Assembly: GCA_902779765.1 (NCBI GenBank)
Contig: CACZCQ010000010.1
Span: forward strand, 89,336 to 153,335
Origin: an uncultured Bacteroidia bacterium
GTDB lineage: Bacteria; Bacteroidota; Bacteroidia; Bacteroidales; UBA932
Reading direction: 5' to 3'
DNA length: 64,000 nucleotides
Positions 9,073-17,719 of this stretch are shown here, in pieces (position 1 is the stretch's first letter; each line of letters begins with the position of its first letter). Made by a program: the position numbers and the translations under genes. The notes below the pieces were generated by a model, which did no database searches, was not told the origin of the DNA, and saw nothing but the letters and a program-made list of their open reading frames with translations.

Positions 9073-9845
9073 AAAAAGGAATCAGGATAGCCATAGCGGT
9101 AGCTGCAGCAGCCCTGCTGGGACTCGCGATCTTCGTCATTCACGGAATGAACGAAGAGAAGCAGCGTCAGCTCACCTGCGGGGGTGTCAAGGTTGAATTT
9201 GCTGATGACTTCAACTTCGTGACCTCCGAAGATATAGAAGCTTACCTGAAAAACGAATACGGTGCATACATCGGCCAGAGGCTGGACAGCGTGGACCTGA
9301 TCAAGGTCGAGGACATCCTCAACAGGAAGAGTGCGATCCTCAAGGCCGAAGCATTCACCACCCCCGATGGACTCCTCAACGTAAGGATATACCAGAGAGA
9401 GCCCGCAGTCAGGTTCCAGAAAGGCTCCGGAGGATTCTATGCCGACTCGAAGGGGTTCCTGTTCCCTTTGCAGGACAACTATACATCCCATGTACCGATC
9501 ATCGACGGAGATGTACCTCTCTCTTTCGAGAGCGGCTACAAGGGAGAGCCGAAAACGGAGAAGGAGAGGATATGGCTGTCCAGGATCATCGAACTGGTCG
9601 GTTTCATAAGGGACTCGAAGACCTGGTCGGAAAACATCAGCCAGATATCCGCGCTTCCCAACGGAGACCTCATCATGGTTCCAAGGCAGGGGAAGGAACG
9701 GTTCATCTTCGGCCAGCCGGTCGACATCGAGGACAAGTTCTCCCGCATAGGGAAGTACTATACGGCAATAGTCCCTGAAAAGGGAGAAGGTTTCTATTCG
9801 ACCGTCAATGTCAAATATGCAGGACAGATAGTTTGCAGGAAATAA
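9069..9845 (+). CDS. ftsQ: Cell division protein FtsQ-like
   Basis: Bitopic inner-membrane division protein of 258 residues: short basic N-terminus, one membrane helix at about residues 5-25, then a periplasmic region beginning with a POTRA-like segment (FVTSEDIEAYL...) and a beta-rich domain. FtsQ links the FtsB/FtsL complex with the septal synthase in model bacteria. Sequence conservation is low in this family, so the call rests on topology and on position between murC (4-bp ATGA overlap) and ftsA. Confidence 0.85.
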   Translation: MKKGIRIAIAVAAAALLGLAIFVIHGMNEEKQRQLTCGGVKVEFADDFNFVTSEDIEAYLKNEYGAYIGQRLDSVDLIKVEDILNRKSAILKAEAFTTPDGLLNVRIYQREPAVRFQKGSGGFYADSKGFLFPLQDNYTSHVPIIDGDVPLSFESGYKGEPKTEKERIWLSRIIELVGFIRDSKTWSENISQISALPNGDLIMVPRQGKERFIFGQPVDIEDKFSRIGKYYTAIVPEKGEGFYSTVNVKYAGQIVCRK

Positions 9846-9858
9846 GGATAAACGATAT

Positions 9859-11454
9859 ATGGAAGAAAGGTACATAGCATCAGTCGACCTGGGCACGTCA
9901 AAGATGGCAGTCTGCGTGGCCAGGATCCTGGACCAGGATGTCCAGGTGATCTACTACAAGGAGTCTCCTTCCCAGGGCATCCGGTACAGTTACGTCAACA
10001 ACCCTGGAAAGGTTGAAGAAGGACTCAGGAAGGCGATCTCACAGGCCCAGCAGGAATTGAAGATAAAGATCCAGCAGGTGATAGTAGGCCTGCCGCGCTA
10101 CTATGTCCGCCAGGAAAGCGCCTCGGCCAGCATGGTCAGGACGGATCCCGACTCACAGATCGGGGATTCCGAGGTCAGGACACTGAAATCAATGGCCCTG
10201 GAGACCTATCCGCTGGGAGACAGCAAGAACGAAGTCATCTACGGGGCCGTGGCACAGTCATTCTCGACCGAGGACAGCCTTGGCGAACTGGAGAATGACA
10301 TCGTGGGTATGACGGCTGAGAAACTGGAAGGCAATTTCAAGGTATTCATCGGAAGCAGGAGACATTCGATCAACATCGACAATGTCTTCAACAGCATGGG
10401 AATCGCCATTGCCAAGAAGTATTTCACTCCGGGAATCACCGCCAGGGCCGTCCTGAAGGAAGAACAGATGGAGAACGGCGTCGCCCTGATAGACATAGGC
10501 GCCGGTGTCAGTTCCGTCACCATATTCAAGGGCAAGATAATGAGATACTATGCCGCTATACCTTTCGGCGGCAACAGCATCACGAATGACATCAAGTCCG
10601 AATGCAATTTCTCGTTCGCACTCGCGGAGAACATAAAGAAAGCCTACGGCGCCTGCATGCCCAACAAACTTTCTGCGCTTGGCGAAAAATCCATCCAGAT
10701 AGTCGATGAGAACGACGTCCCTACAGCTCAGGTAACGGTGAAATATATTTCCGAGATCATCACGGCCAGGATGAAGGAGATCATCGAAGCCCTGCTGTAT
10801 CACATACAGGTCAGCGGCTACGCTGCCGAAGACATCCTCAGGGCAGGGGTCGTGGTTACCGGCGGAGGCGCCGATGTGGTAAACTGCGCCAACTATATCA
10901 AGGAACTGTCAGGATATTCAGTGAAGATAGGCTACCCGAGGAGGTTCTTCTCATGCGAAGGCTGCCCCGAGGCCGTCGAGACCGGCGCTGCCACTTCAAT
11001 GGGAATGATCCTCGCAGCCAAGGGTGACAAGATGCTCAACTGCATCAACGAGCATCCTGCAAGAAGGGTATGGAGCGCTCCGAAGCCCGCCGTCAAGCAG
11101 GAACCGAAAAAGGAGCAGGAATCCGAGCCTGTCGAAAATGTAGCTGTCCCGGTGGTCGAGGAGGAGAACGTCCAGCCCGAAGAGCAGGACTACAAGCCTG
11201 AGGAAAGCCCGATCGAGGAATCCGTGATCGCCGCCCAGGAAGAGGGACCGACCGTCTTCGACGAACCCACTCCTGAAGAGATCCGGGATTATAACGATCG
11301 CAGGAACAGGAAAGGGACGAAAGAAAACACAAAAGAGTCAAGGACTAAGCGTCCTCGCGAGAAACCGAAGTTCACTTGGATCAAGCACATCCAGAGCAGC
11401 ATAAGCAAGGGAATGGGCGAGATATTCGATGGTATGGAAAACGAAGAAGTATAA
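9859..11454 (+). CDS. ftsA: Cell division protein FtsA
   Basis: Actin-like ATPase that tethers FtsZ filaments to the membrane. Residues 1-395 carry the actin fold: the phosphate-1 motif (SVDLGTSKMAVCV), the phosphate-2 segment LIDIGAGVSSV and the adenosine motif VVTGGGADV. The inserted 1C domain lies in the first third. The protein is 531 residues, about 100 longer than E. coli FtsA, because of an acidic Pro/Glu-rich linker (about 410-490) before a basic C-terminal segment with an amphipathic helix (KHIQSSISKGMGEIFDG), the likely membrane anchor. Lies 12 bp before ftsZ. Confidence 0.94.
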   Translation: MEERYIASVDLGTSKMAVCVARILDQDVQVIYYKESPSQGIRYSYVNNPGKVEEGLRKAISQAQQELKIKIQQVIVGLPRYYVRQESASASMVRTDPDSQIGDSEVRTLKSMALETYPLGDSKNEVIYGAVAQSFSTEDSLGELENDIVGMTAEKLEGNFKVFIGSRRHSINIDNVFNSMGIAIAKKYFTPGITARAVLKEEQMENGVALIDIGAGVSSVTIFKGKIMRYYAAIPFGGNSITNDIKSECNFSFALAENIKKAYGACMPNKLSALGEKSIQIVDENDVPTAQVTVKYISEIITARMKEIIEALLYHIQVSGYAAEDILRAGVVVTGGGADVVNCANYIKELSGYSVKIGYPRRFFSCEGCPEAVETGAATSMGMILAAKGDKMLNCINEHPARRVWSAPKPAVKQEPKKEQESEPVENVAVPVVEEENVQPEEQDYKPEESPIEESVIAAQEEGPTVFDEPTPEEIRDYNDRRNRKGTKENTKESRTKRPREKPKFTWIKHIQSSISKGMGEIFDGMENEEV

Positions 11455-11466
11455 AAAGGCAGAGTC

Positions 11467-12738
11467 ATGGGAGAAATAGATAAGTTCGACATTATCGCTA
11501 CCGACTGGACACCGATCCAGTCAATGATCAAGGTCATCGGTGTCGGTGGCGGAGGCTGCAATGCCGTCAATTACATGTTCCGCGAGAATGTGGAAGGGTG
11601 CAGTTTCATAGTCTGCAATACGGACCGCCAGGCACTGGAGGAGAGTCCCGTCCCTGTCAAGATCCATATCGGACGCAATGCACTGGGAGCCGGGACTGAC
11701 CCGACCAAGGGACGCAACGCCGCCCTCGAGGCCCAGGACCAGATCGAGAAGGTCGTCCTCAACGAGGGTACTCAGATGCTTTTCATAACTGCCGGAATGG
11801 GTGGCGGCACCGGTACAGGCGCCGCGCCTCAGATCGCAAAGATGGCGAAGGATAAAGGCATCCTTACGGTGGCGGTAGTGACGATCCCGTTCGAGAATGA
11901 GGGTGACATGGCTTTGTCAAGGGCCATCGACGGCATCCATGAGCTAGTGAAGAACGTCGACAGCCTGCTGATCATCAACAATGAGAAGCTTTACGATTTC
12001 TTCGGCGGCCACCTTATCCAGGATGCCTTCCCCAAGGCGGACGAGGTCCTTGCGACCGCGGTAAGGGGTATAACCGAGATCATCTCCAAGCCCGGTTACA
12101 TCAACGTGGACTTCGAGGATATCAAGACCATGATGAAGAACAGCGGAATGGCACTCATGGGATGCGGCACGGGCACCGGTGAAAACAGGATCGAAGACGC
12201 AGTGCAGGGTGCGTTGCGTTCTCCCCTGCTCAACGATTTCGATCTCACGACGGCAAAGAACCTCCTGATCAACATAACCTGCGGGAAGAACGAACGCGGC
12301 CTGACGATGGATGAACTCAAGGAGATCAATGCCAAGATCGCCGAATATACGGGCAATGTCAACAAGTTCAAGACAGGACTTGTCTGGGAGACCGATCCCG
12401 AAATAGGCGACCAGGTCAAGATAACCGCAATCGCCACCGGATTCAAGGTCAACGACCTGTCCAAAATCACGAAGACGGACCTGGGGAACCTCATCATCAT
12501 AGGAAAGGACTTCAAGTTCGAGAAGCAGAACATGGTCGGAGCAGAGGAAGTGACTCTGACCGATCTCCCAAGCGGGATGAACATGATCGGTTACAATGCC
12601 GCCGACAATGTCAAGAGATTCCACTTCGACAGCGACAGGAAGCCGGCCCTCGTGGTTGAATACGGCCACAGCATCGGAGAACTGGAAAGCGTCCCGGCGA
12701 TCAAGAGGATGATCCGCCAGGAGAAGGAAAACAATTAA
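11467..12738 (+). CDS. ftsZ: Cell division GTPase FtsZ
   Basis: Tubulin-like GTPase that forms the Z ring. The GGGGCNAVNYM nucleotide loop (about residues 27-37) and the tubulin signature GMGGGTGTG (about 109-117) are intact, as are the T7-loop region and the C-terminal GTPase-activating half. The linker is short for the phylum and ends in a hydrophobic-basic peptide (VPAIKRMIRQ) that presumably contacts FtsA. 423 residues. Ends the canonical dcw series. Confidence 0.97.
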   Translation: MGEIDKFDIIATDWTPIQSMIKVIGVGGGGCNAVNYMFRENVEGCSFIVCNTDRQALEESPVPVKIHIGRNALGAGTDPTKGRNAALEAQDQIEKVVLNEGTQMLFITAGMGGGTGTGAAPQIAKMAKDKGILTVAVVTIPFENEGDMALSRAIDGIHELVKNVDSLLIINNEKLYDFFGGHLIQDAFPKADEVLATAVRGITEIISKPGYINVDFEDIKTMMKNSGMALMGCGTGTGENRIEDAVQGALRSPLLNDFDLTTAKNLLINITCGKNERGLTMDELKEINAKIAEYTGNVNKFKTGLVWETDPEIGDQVKITAIATGFKVNDLSKITKTDLGNLIIIGKDFKFEKQNMVGAEEVTLTDLPSGMNMIGYNAADNVKRFHFDSDRKPALVVEYGHSIGELESVPAIKRMIRQEKENN

Positions 12739-12752
12739 CTTAATGGCAGTCA

Positions 12753-14489
12753 ATGGAAAGAAGGACTAGAGTAAGGTTCGCTCCGAGCCCAACAGGACCT
12801 CTCCATATGGGAGGTGTCCGTACGGCCTTGTACAATTATCTCTATGCAAAGCAGCGCGGAGGGGACTTCATCATAAGGATTGAAGATACCGACTCCCACA
12901 GGTTCGTACCCGGAGCGGAGGAATATATTATCGAAGCATTGAACTGGTGCGGAATCATTCCCGACGAAGGTGTGGATTCCAACGGCAAGGTCGTCGAGAC
13001 GGCTTCCCCAAGGCATCCCCACGCGCCTTACAGGCAGAGCCAGCGCAAGCCCATCTACCGGGCATACGCAGAGCAGCTCATCGCCAACGGGTATGCCTAT
13101 TACGCCTTCGACACATCGGAAGAGCTTGAGAAGGCACGCGCCGATGCTGAAGCATCCAAGGAGACCTTCATATACAACCAGGTCACCAGGATGAAGATGC
13201 GCAACTCCCTGACCCTCCCTGAAGATGAAGTAAAAAGGCTCCTGGAAGAGACTTCCGACTGGACGGTCAGGTTCAAGATGCCGGAGAACACGGTCGTGAA
13301 GATGGACGACCTTATCCGCGGTCATATTGAGGTCAACACCGACACCCTGGACGACAAGGTCCTCTGGAAAAGGGCTGACGAACTTCCGACATACCACCTG
13401 GCCAACATCGTCGACGACCACCTGATGGAGATTTCCGAGGTCATCCGCGGTGAGGAATGGCTCCCTTCCCTGCCCCTGCACTACATGCTTTACAAGGCAT
13501 TCGGATGGGAAGACACCATGCCGCGCTTCGCACACCTTTCCCTGCTTCTCAAGCCCGTCGGTAACGGCAAGTTGAGCAAGAGGGACGGTGACAAGATGGG
13601 ATTCCCGGTATTCCCCCTGAAATGGACCAATGCGGAGGGAGAGACCTCCAGGGGATATCGTGAAGACGGATACTTCCCGGAGGCATTCGTGAACATGCTC
13701 GCCATGCTCGGCTGGAATCCCGGGGATGACAGGGAAATGTTCTCTATGGAAGAACTCGTCGCCGCCTTCTCACTCGACAAGGTGCAGAAGGCCGGAGCCA
13801 AGTTCAATCCCGAGAAAGCCCACTGGTACAACAGGGAATACCTTAGACTGAAGACTGACGAGGAACTCACGGACCTGCTGGTACCGATACTCGAGGAGCA
13901 CGGGATCAACGTAGTCGACTGCCCCAAATGCGCCCTCACCGCCGGAGCGGAGTTCAATGCCGCAGGCGGCGACCTCAGCAAGCATATATTCACAAGGGAC
14001 TATGTCCGCAGCGTCGTCGCCTTCACCAAGGAAAGGGCTACGTTCGTAAAGGACTTCTGGGACATAGCATCCTACCTGTTCGTTTCCCCTGAAGACTTTG
14101 AACGGTTCGGCATCTCCAGGTCGGCTGCCACGGAAGGCGCTCCCAGGCCGGTCGATCCTAGGGCGAAGGTCTATGACGACTCGCTGACAGCTCCGTTCCT
14201 TGCCAAGGACGTCGACAAATTCTGGAAGCCAGAGATCGTGGAGATGGTCGAAAAGGTCGGGGCGTTCGTCAAGGGATATGACGGGATGTGGTCCGTCGAA
14301 GGCGTCGAAGCCGCCCTCGAGGAGTTCATCAAGGGTAACGAATGGCCGATGGGCAAAGTCATGAATGCGACCCGCCTGGCCCTCGCCGGCTCGGCCAGCG
14401 GTCTGGGAATAGCGGACATCGTAGCCCGTATAGGCAAAAAAGAAACCTCAGCCCGCATCGCTTACGCAATCGACAGGCTGAGGCATTAA
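12753..14489 (+). CDS. gltX: Glutamyl-tRNA synthetase
   Basis: Class I aminoacyl-tRNA synthetase charging tRNA-Glu. The HIGH-type motif appears as PLHMGGVRTALYN near residue 15, the KMSKS-type loop as KLSKRDGDKMG at about residue 273. 578 residues, longer than the roughly 480-510 common in the family, with extra sequence around 285-305 and in the anticodon-binding part (about 440-480). It follows ftsZ by 14 bp on the same strand, so it may be read with the dcw operon. Converges with the DUF1080 gene 17 bp away; no terminator hairpin is obvious between them. Confidence 0.95.
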   Translation: MERRTRVRFAPSPTGPLHMGGVRTALYNYLYAKQRGGDFIIRIEDTDSHRFVPGAEEYIIEALNWCGIIPDEGVDSNGKVVETASPRHPHAPYRQSQRKPIYRAYAEQLIANGYAYYAFDTSEELEKARADAEASKETFIYNQVTRMKMRNSLTLPEDEVKRLLEETSDWTVRFKMPENTVVKMDDLIRGHIEVNTDTLDDKVLWKRADELPTYHLANIVDDHLMEISEVIRGEEWLPSLPLHYMLYKAFGWEDTMPRFAHLSLLLKPVGNGKLSKRDGDKMGFPVFPLKWTNAEGETSRGYREDGYFPEAFVNMLAMLGWNPGDDREMFSMEELVAAFSLDKVQKAGAKFNPEKAHWYNREYLRLKTDEELTDLLVPILEEHGINVVDCPKCALTAGAEFNAAGGDLSKHIFTRDYVRSVVAFTKERATFVKDFWDIASYLFVSPEDFERFGISRSAATEGAPRPVDPRAKVYDDSLTAPFLAKDVDKFWKPEIVEMVEKVGAFVKGYDGMWSVEGVEAALEEFIKGNEWPMGKVMNATRLALAGSASGLGIADIVARIGKKETSARIAYAIDRLRH

Positions 14490-14506
14490 TACTTCAAATC
14501 AGACTC

Positions 14507-15295
14507 TTACAGTTTCCTGATCCAGATATTCCGGTAGCTGATTGCCGGGCTGGGATCGCCGTGGCTCTGGAGAAGGATGGGACCGTCTCCATGCTCCTGG
14601 ACCTTCGGGAATCCGATGTACTCGGTGGTTCCGAGGATCTCCGTGTTGTTCTGGACGACTACACCGTTATGGATAACGGTCACGCGGGGACGATAGAGAT
14701 ATGTTCCGTCTGCCTTGAATACGGGTGCTGTGTAGATGATGTCATAGACATTCCACTCACCCGGCGCCCTCATAGCGTTTACGAGCGGAGGGGTCTGCTT
14801 GTAGACAGATCCGGCCTGGCCGTTGACATAGGTCTCGTTCCCGAAGCTGTCGAGAACCTGGATCTCGTACTTGCCCTGCATGTACACACCGCTGTTTCCA
14901 CGCGACTGGCTCTTGAAATTCTCAGGCATCGGGGGTATGCACCACTCGATGTGCAGCTGGTAGCTTCCGAATGATTCCTTCGTACGGATGTCACCGGCCC
15001 TCTTGTTTACGGTAACGATACCATCATGTACGTTCCAATTGGCAGGAGAACCGTCACGGGCGCTCTCCCATGCCGAAAGATCCTTTCCGTCAAAAAGGAT
15101 GATAGCGTCTGAAGGAGCTGAAGAGGTGGCCTGGTCACCGGGGGTGACGATAGCAGGCTGAGGGGTCCAGTACTCGGACATCCCGGGCCTCATCGGTTCT
15201 TGTTTGGGGTACTCTTTCGCCTCCTGTGCAAAGGCAGAGAAGGACACAGCCATAAGGACGGCTGCTGCAAAAAGATGAGAAAATGATTTGGACAT
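14507..15295 (-). CDS. Secreted DUF1080 (3-keto-disaccharide hydrolase-like) protein
   Basis: 262 residues with a signal peptide (MSKSFSHLFAAAVLMAVSFS then AFA/QE) and a DUF1080 concanavalin-like beta-sandwich: IILFDGKDLSAWE, the SFGSYQLHIEWCIP and SRGNSGVYMQGKYEIQVLDS stretches and the C-terminal SYRNIWIRKL. Relatives act on 3-keto sugars or other glycans in the periplasm; the substrate here is unknown. The start at 15295 is chosen because the signal peptide begins there; eight further codons upstream are in frame. The Cys of EWCIP is not conserved in a way I can interpret. Confidence 0.85.
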   Translation of the reverse strand: MSKSFSHLFAAAVLMAVSFSAFAQEAKEYPKQEPMRPGMSEYWTPQPAIVTPGDQATSSAPSDAIILFDGKDLSAWESARDGSPANWNVHDGIVTVNKRAGDIRTKESFGSYQLHIEWCIPPMPENFKSQSRGNSGVYMQGKYEIQVLDSFGNETYVNGQAGSVYKQTPPLVNAMRAPGEWNVYDIIYTAPVFKADGTYLYRPRVTVIHNGVVVQNNTEILGTTEYIGFPKVQEHGDGPILLQSHGDPSPAISYRNIWIRKL

Positions 15296-15337
15296 TTTAC
15301 ACGAATTTATAGTAAACAATTAAAGTGGTTTTAATAA

Positions 15338-16348
15338 CTATTGACCTTCATCCATAACTACCTTGATCGTTATCCAGTCGGTCTGGATAGTACCGAAACC
15401 GTACTTGACCTTGGCCTTAAGGAAGATATTGAAACTCTCGGTCAGGCCTACCGTCGTGAATTTGCACATCAGGAAGCCGTTCCTGTTCGCCGGCAGCGAA
15501 ACCCCTGTTCCGGACTCGGGATCGTTGGCCACCGTGCTTCCCGGCATTGTCTGGACGAGGGTGACACTGTTCTTGGGGAGGGGCTGCCTCTTCCCGTTCA
15601 GGTCACACTCGGCATTGGCGATGTCGAATGTGATCTCCACAGGTCCGTAGTAATCCCAATAGGTTGGATAATCATTGAAATTCCGTCCTCTCCAATCGTA
15701 AAGGGTCACAAGGGAGTCGACGGGAATATAAGAACCCTCTTCCCCGAAATCCACATCATAGATGAAGTGATATTTACTCTCTGGTGATGCCTCTGCCTCT
15801 GTTTCGGTTTCTGCTTCAGCTTCTGTTTCTGTCTCCGTATCAGCTGCTACCTCTGCCGTTGCCGTATCATCCGACCCTTCATCCGTTACGGTCCCAGCTT
15901 CCTCTGCGGCATCCGATCCTGCCTCAGATTCAGCTCCAGTTTCCGTTTCATCTCCGGTTACGGCCTCTACTTCAGCCTCCGACCCTTCATCCGACGGCTC
16001 CGCCGCGATTTCTCCCGAAGACCTTACAGTAACGGTGCAGATTCCACTCGTAACCCCTCCGGCTGACGCCGTGATCAACGCAGTACCTGCCTTGTGGACC
16101 TGAACCCTTCCCTCCGAAACCGTTGCGACGGAAGGATCGCTGCTGATCCATTTGATTGCAGAATAATCCGCGATCGATGGCACTACGGTAGCGACCAGGG
16201 TCGTCGTCTCCCCCATCGCCAGGGATATCGAGGTTTCACTCAGACCGACGGAGGTCACGTCAATGCCCTTTTCGCAACCGGGCAAAAGCACCAGGGCGAG
16301 GAGTGCACTCAACAATAAACGGGTAATACAGAATCCTTTATGAGCCAT
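15338..16348 (-). CDS. Lipoprotein with Big2 domain, acidic linker and an unnamed C-terminal domain
   Basis: 336 residues from the ATG at 16348. The signal ends in a lipobox (VLLPGC), predicting a lipidated, probably surface protein. Residues of about 30-110 look like a bacterial Ig-like Big2 domain (VTSVGLSETSISLAMGETTT, WISSDPSVATV). A low-complexity linker rich in E, A, T and D follows (about 113-195, ETETEAEAE-like). The last 138 residues match the C-terminus of the 993-residue lipoprotein at 59526-62507 (YPTYWDYYGP, ANAECDLNGKRQP, KAKVKYGFG, DWITI, final GQ). Function unknown; adhesion or surface display is a guess. Divergent from the serpin gene. Confidence 0.75.
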   Translation of the reverse strand: MAHKGFCITRLLLSALLALVLLPGCEKGIDVTSVGLSETSISLAMGETTTLVATVVPSIADYSAIKWISSDPSVATVSEGRVQVHKAGTALITASAGGVTSGICTVTVRSSGEIAAEPSDEGSEAEVEAVTGDETETGAESEAGSDAAEEAGTVTDEGSDDTATAEVAADTETETEAEAETETEAEASPESKYHFIYDVDFGEEGSYIPVDSLVTLYDWRGRNFNDYPTYWDYYGPVEITFDIANAECDLNGKRQPLPKNSVTLVQTMPGSTVANDPESGTGVSLPANRNGFLMCKFTTVGLTESFNIFLKAKVKYGFGTIQTDWITIKVVMDEGQ

Positions 16349-16476
16349 TTCGAACATACTGTCTTGAGCCACTGTCATGGCATATACGGTTAAAAATACG
16401 AAAAAATAATAAAAATCAATGCAAGGTTTCACAGGTATTGGATTTAGTAATTAGGAAGAACACGAATAAACTGATT

Positions 16477-17712
16477 ATGAAAAATTGCCTGTTACTTACG
16501 GTGCTCGCCGCTTTCTGCCTGGTTTCATGCGGAAAGGATGTGCCTGTGGTCATCCCTGAAAGGAATGACATAGTACTCACCAGGTCGGAGGCCGAGGTTG
16601 TCTCTGCGGGAACTGATTTCTCATTCGACCTGTTCCGGGAAGTATCCTCCAGGAACGGATACCGCAATATCTTCATCTCCCCGCTCAGCGCCCATATCGC
16701 TACCAGCATGCTGGCGAATGGCGCCTCAGGAGAAACGTATTCCCAGATTGTCAACACCCTCGGATACGATGGTTTCAGCATAGATGACGTAAACTCCACT
16801 TACAAGGCCCTTGTCAACGGACTGCGGAAAGTAGATACATCGACAAGGCTCGAAATCGCCAATGCCATGTGGGTGGACAACAAATTCCCCGTAAGCCAAA
16901 CCTTTTCCAGGGCAATGTCGGATGATTATGACGCATACGTCAAGAATCTGGACTTCGGGTCAAGGGATGCTGTCAAGACCATCAACAAATGGTGCTCGGA
17001 CAAAACGGAAAAGATGATTCCCGATTTTCTCAAGGAACTCACTCCCAACGATATAATGATTTTGATGAACGCCCTTTACTTCAACGGCAAATGGGCGCAG
17101 CAATTCGAACCTGACCAAACATACAAAGCTACCTTCCATGCCCCCGGCAAGGATGTCCAGAAGGATTTCATGCATCTGACAAAAGAATTCATTTATGCCG
17201 AAACTGAAGACGGCAAGATCCGGATGTGCGAACTTCCTTACGGCAACGGAGCGTTCGTGATGGACGTGATCCTCCCCGACAGCGACTTGAATTTCAAGGA
17301 ATTCATCAATGGGATGACGGGGGCGGAATGGAAGGAGATGTTTACCTACAGGGGGCGTCACAAGATTGTCCTGAGCCTGCCGAAATTCAAGATGGAGGCG
17401 GAATATGACCTGAAGGACGCCTTCATGTCGATGGGGATGGAACTTCCATACATCAAAGGCAAAGCCGACCTGACGAAGATGTGTTCAAATGATTCCTGGC
17501 AGCTCTGGGTGGACAGGACCATCCAGAAGGCCGTCATAGAAGTCGATGAGAGCGGGAGCAAGGCCGCAGCGGTCACTGCCCATGTCATCAAAGGAGAAAC
17601 ATCCCCGGGACCTCAGGAGGTAATACAATTCAATTGCGACCATCCCTTCATGTTCATCATCAGGGAGACCACCTCAGGTGCGCTCCTCTTCATGGGAGCC
17701 TTCACTGACTGA
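16477..17712 (+). CDS. Serpin-family protease inhibitor, lipoprotein
   Basis: 411 residues. The signal peptide ends in a lipobox (FCLVSC), so the protein should be lipid-anchored outside the cytoplasm. The serpin core is clear: NIFISPLSAHIATSMLANGA, IMILMNALYFNGKWAQQF, the central ELPYGNGAFVMDVILP, and the C-terminal HPFMFIIRETTSGALLFMG. The reactive-loop hinge reads VDESGSKAAAVTA, with small residues at P15-P9 as in inhibitory serpins; by counting 17 residues the scissile bond would fall near KGETS, but loop length may differ. The start at 16477 fits the signal peptide. Target protease unknown; gut serpins usually inhibit serine proteases. Confidence 0.9.
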   Translation: MKNCLLLTVLAAFCLVSCGKDVPVVIPERNDIVLTRSEAEVVSAGTDFSFDLFREVSSRNGYRNIFISPLSAHIATSMLANGASGETYSQIVNTLGYDGFSIDDVNSTYKALVNGLRKVDTSTRLEIANAMWVDNKFPVSQTFSRAMSDDYDAYVKNLDFGSRDAVKTINKWCSDKTEKMIPDFLKELTPNDIMILMNALYFNGKWAQQFEPDQTYKATFHAPGKDVQKDFMHLTKEFIYAETEDGKIRMCELPYGNGAFVMDVILPDSDLNFKEFINGMTGAEWKEMFTYRGRHKIVLSLPKFKMEAEYDLKDAFMSMGMELPYIKGKADLTKMCSNDSWQLWVDRTIQKAVIEVDESGSKAAAVTAHVIKGETSPGPQEVIQFNCDHPFMFIIRETTSGALLFMGAFTD

Positions 17713-17719
17713 AAGGATC

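Noticed and set aside
15790-16010. Apparent tandem DNA repeat in the Big2 lipoprotein
   Set aside because: Low-complexity codons for Glu, Thr and Ala in a linker, not an ordered repeat or CRISPR.
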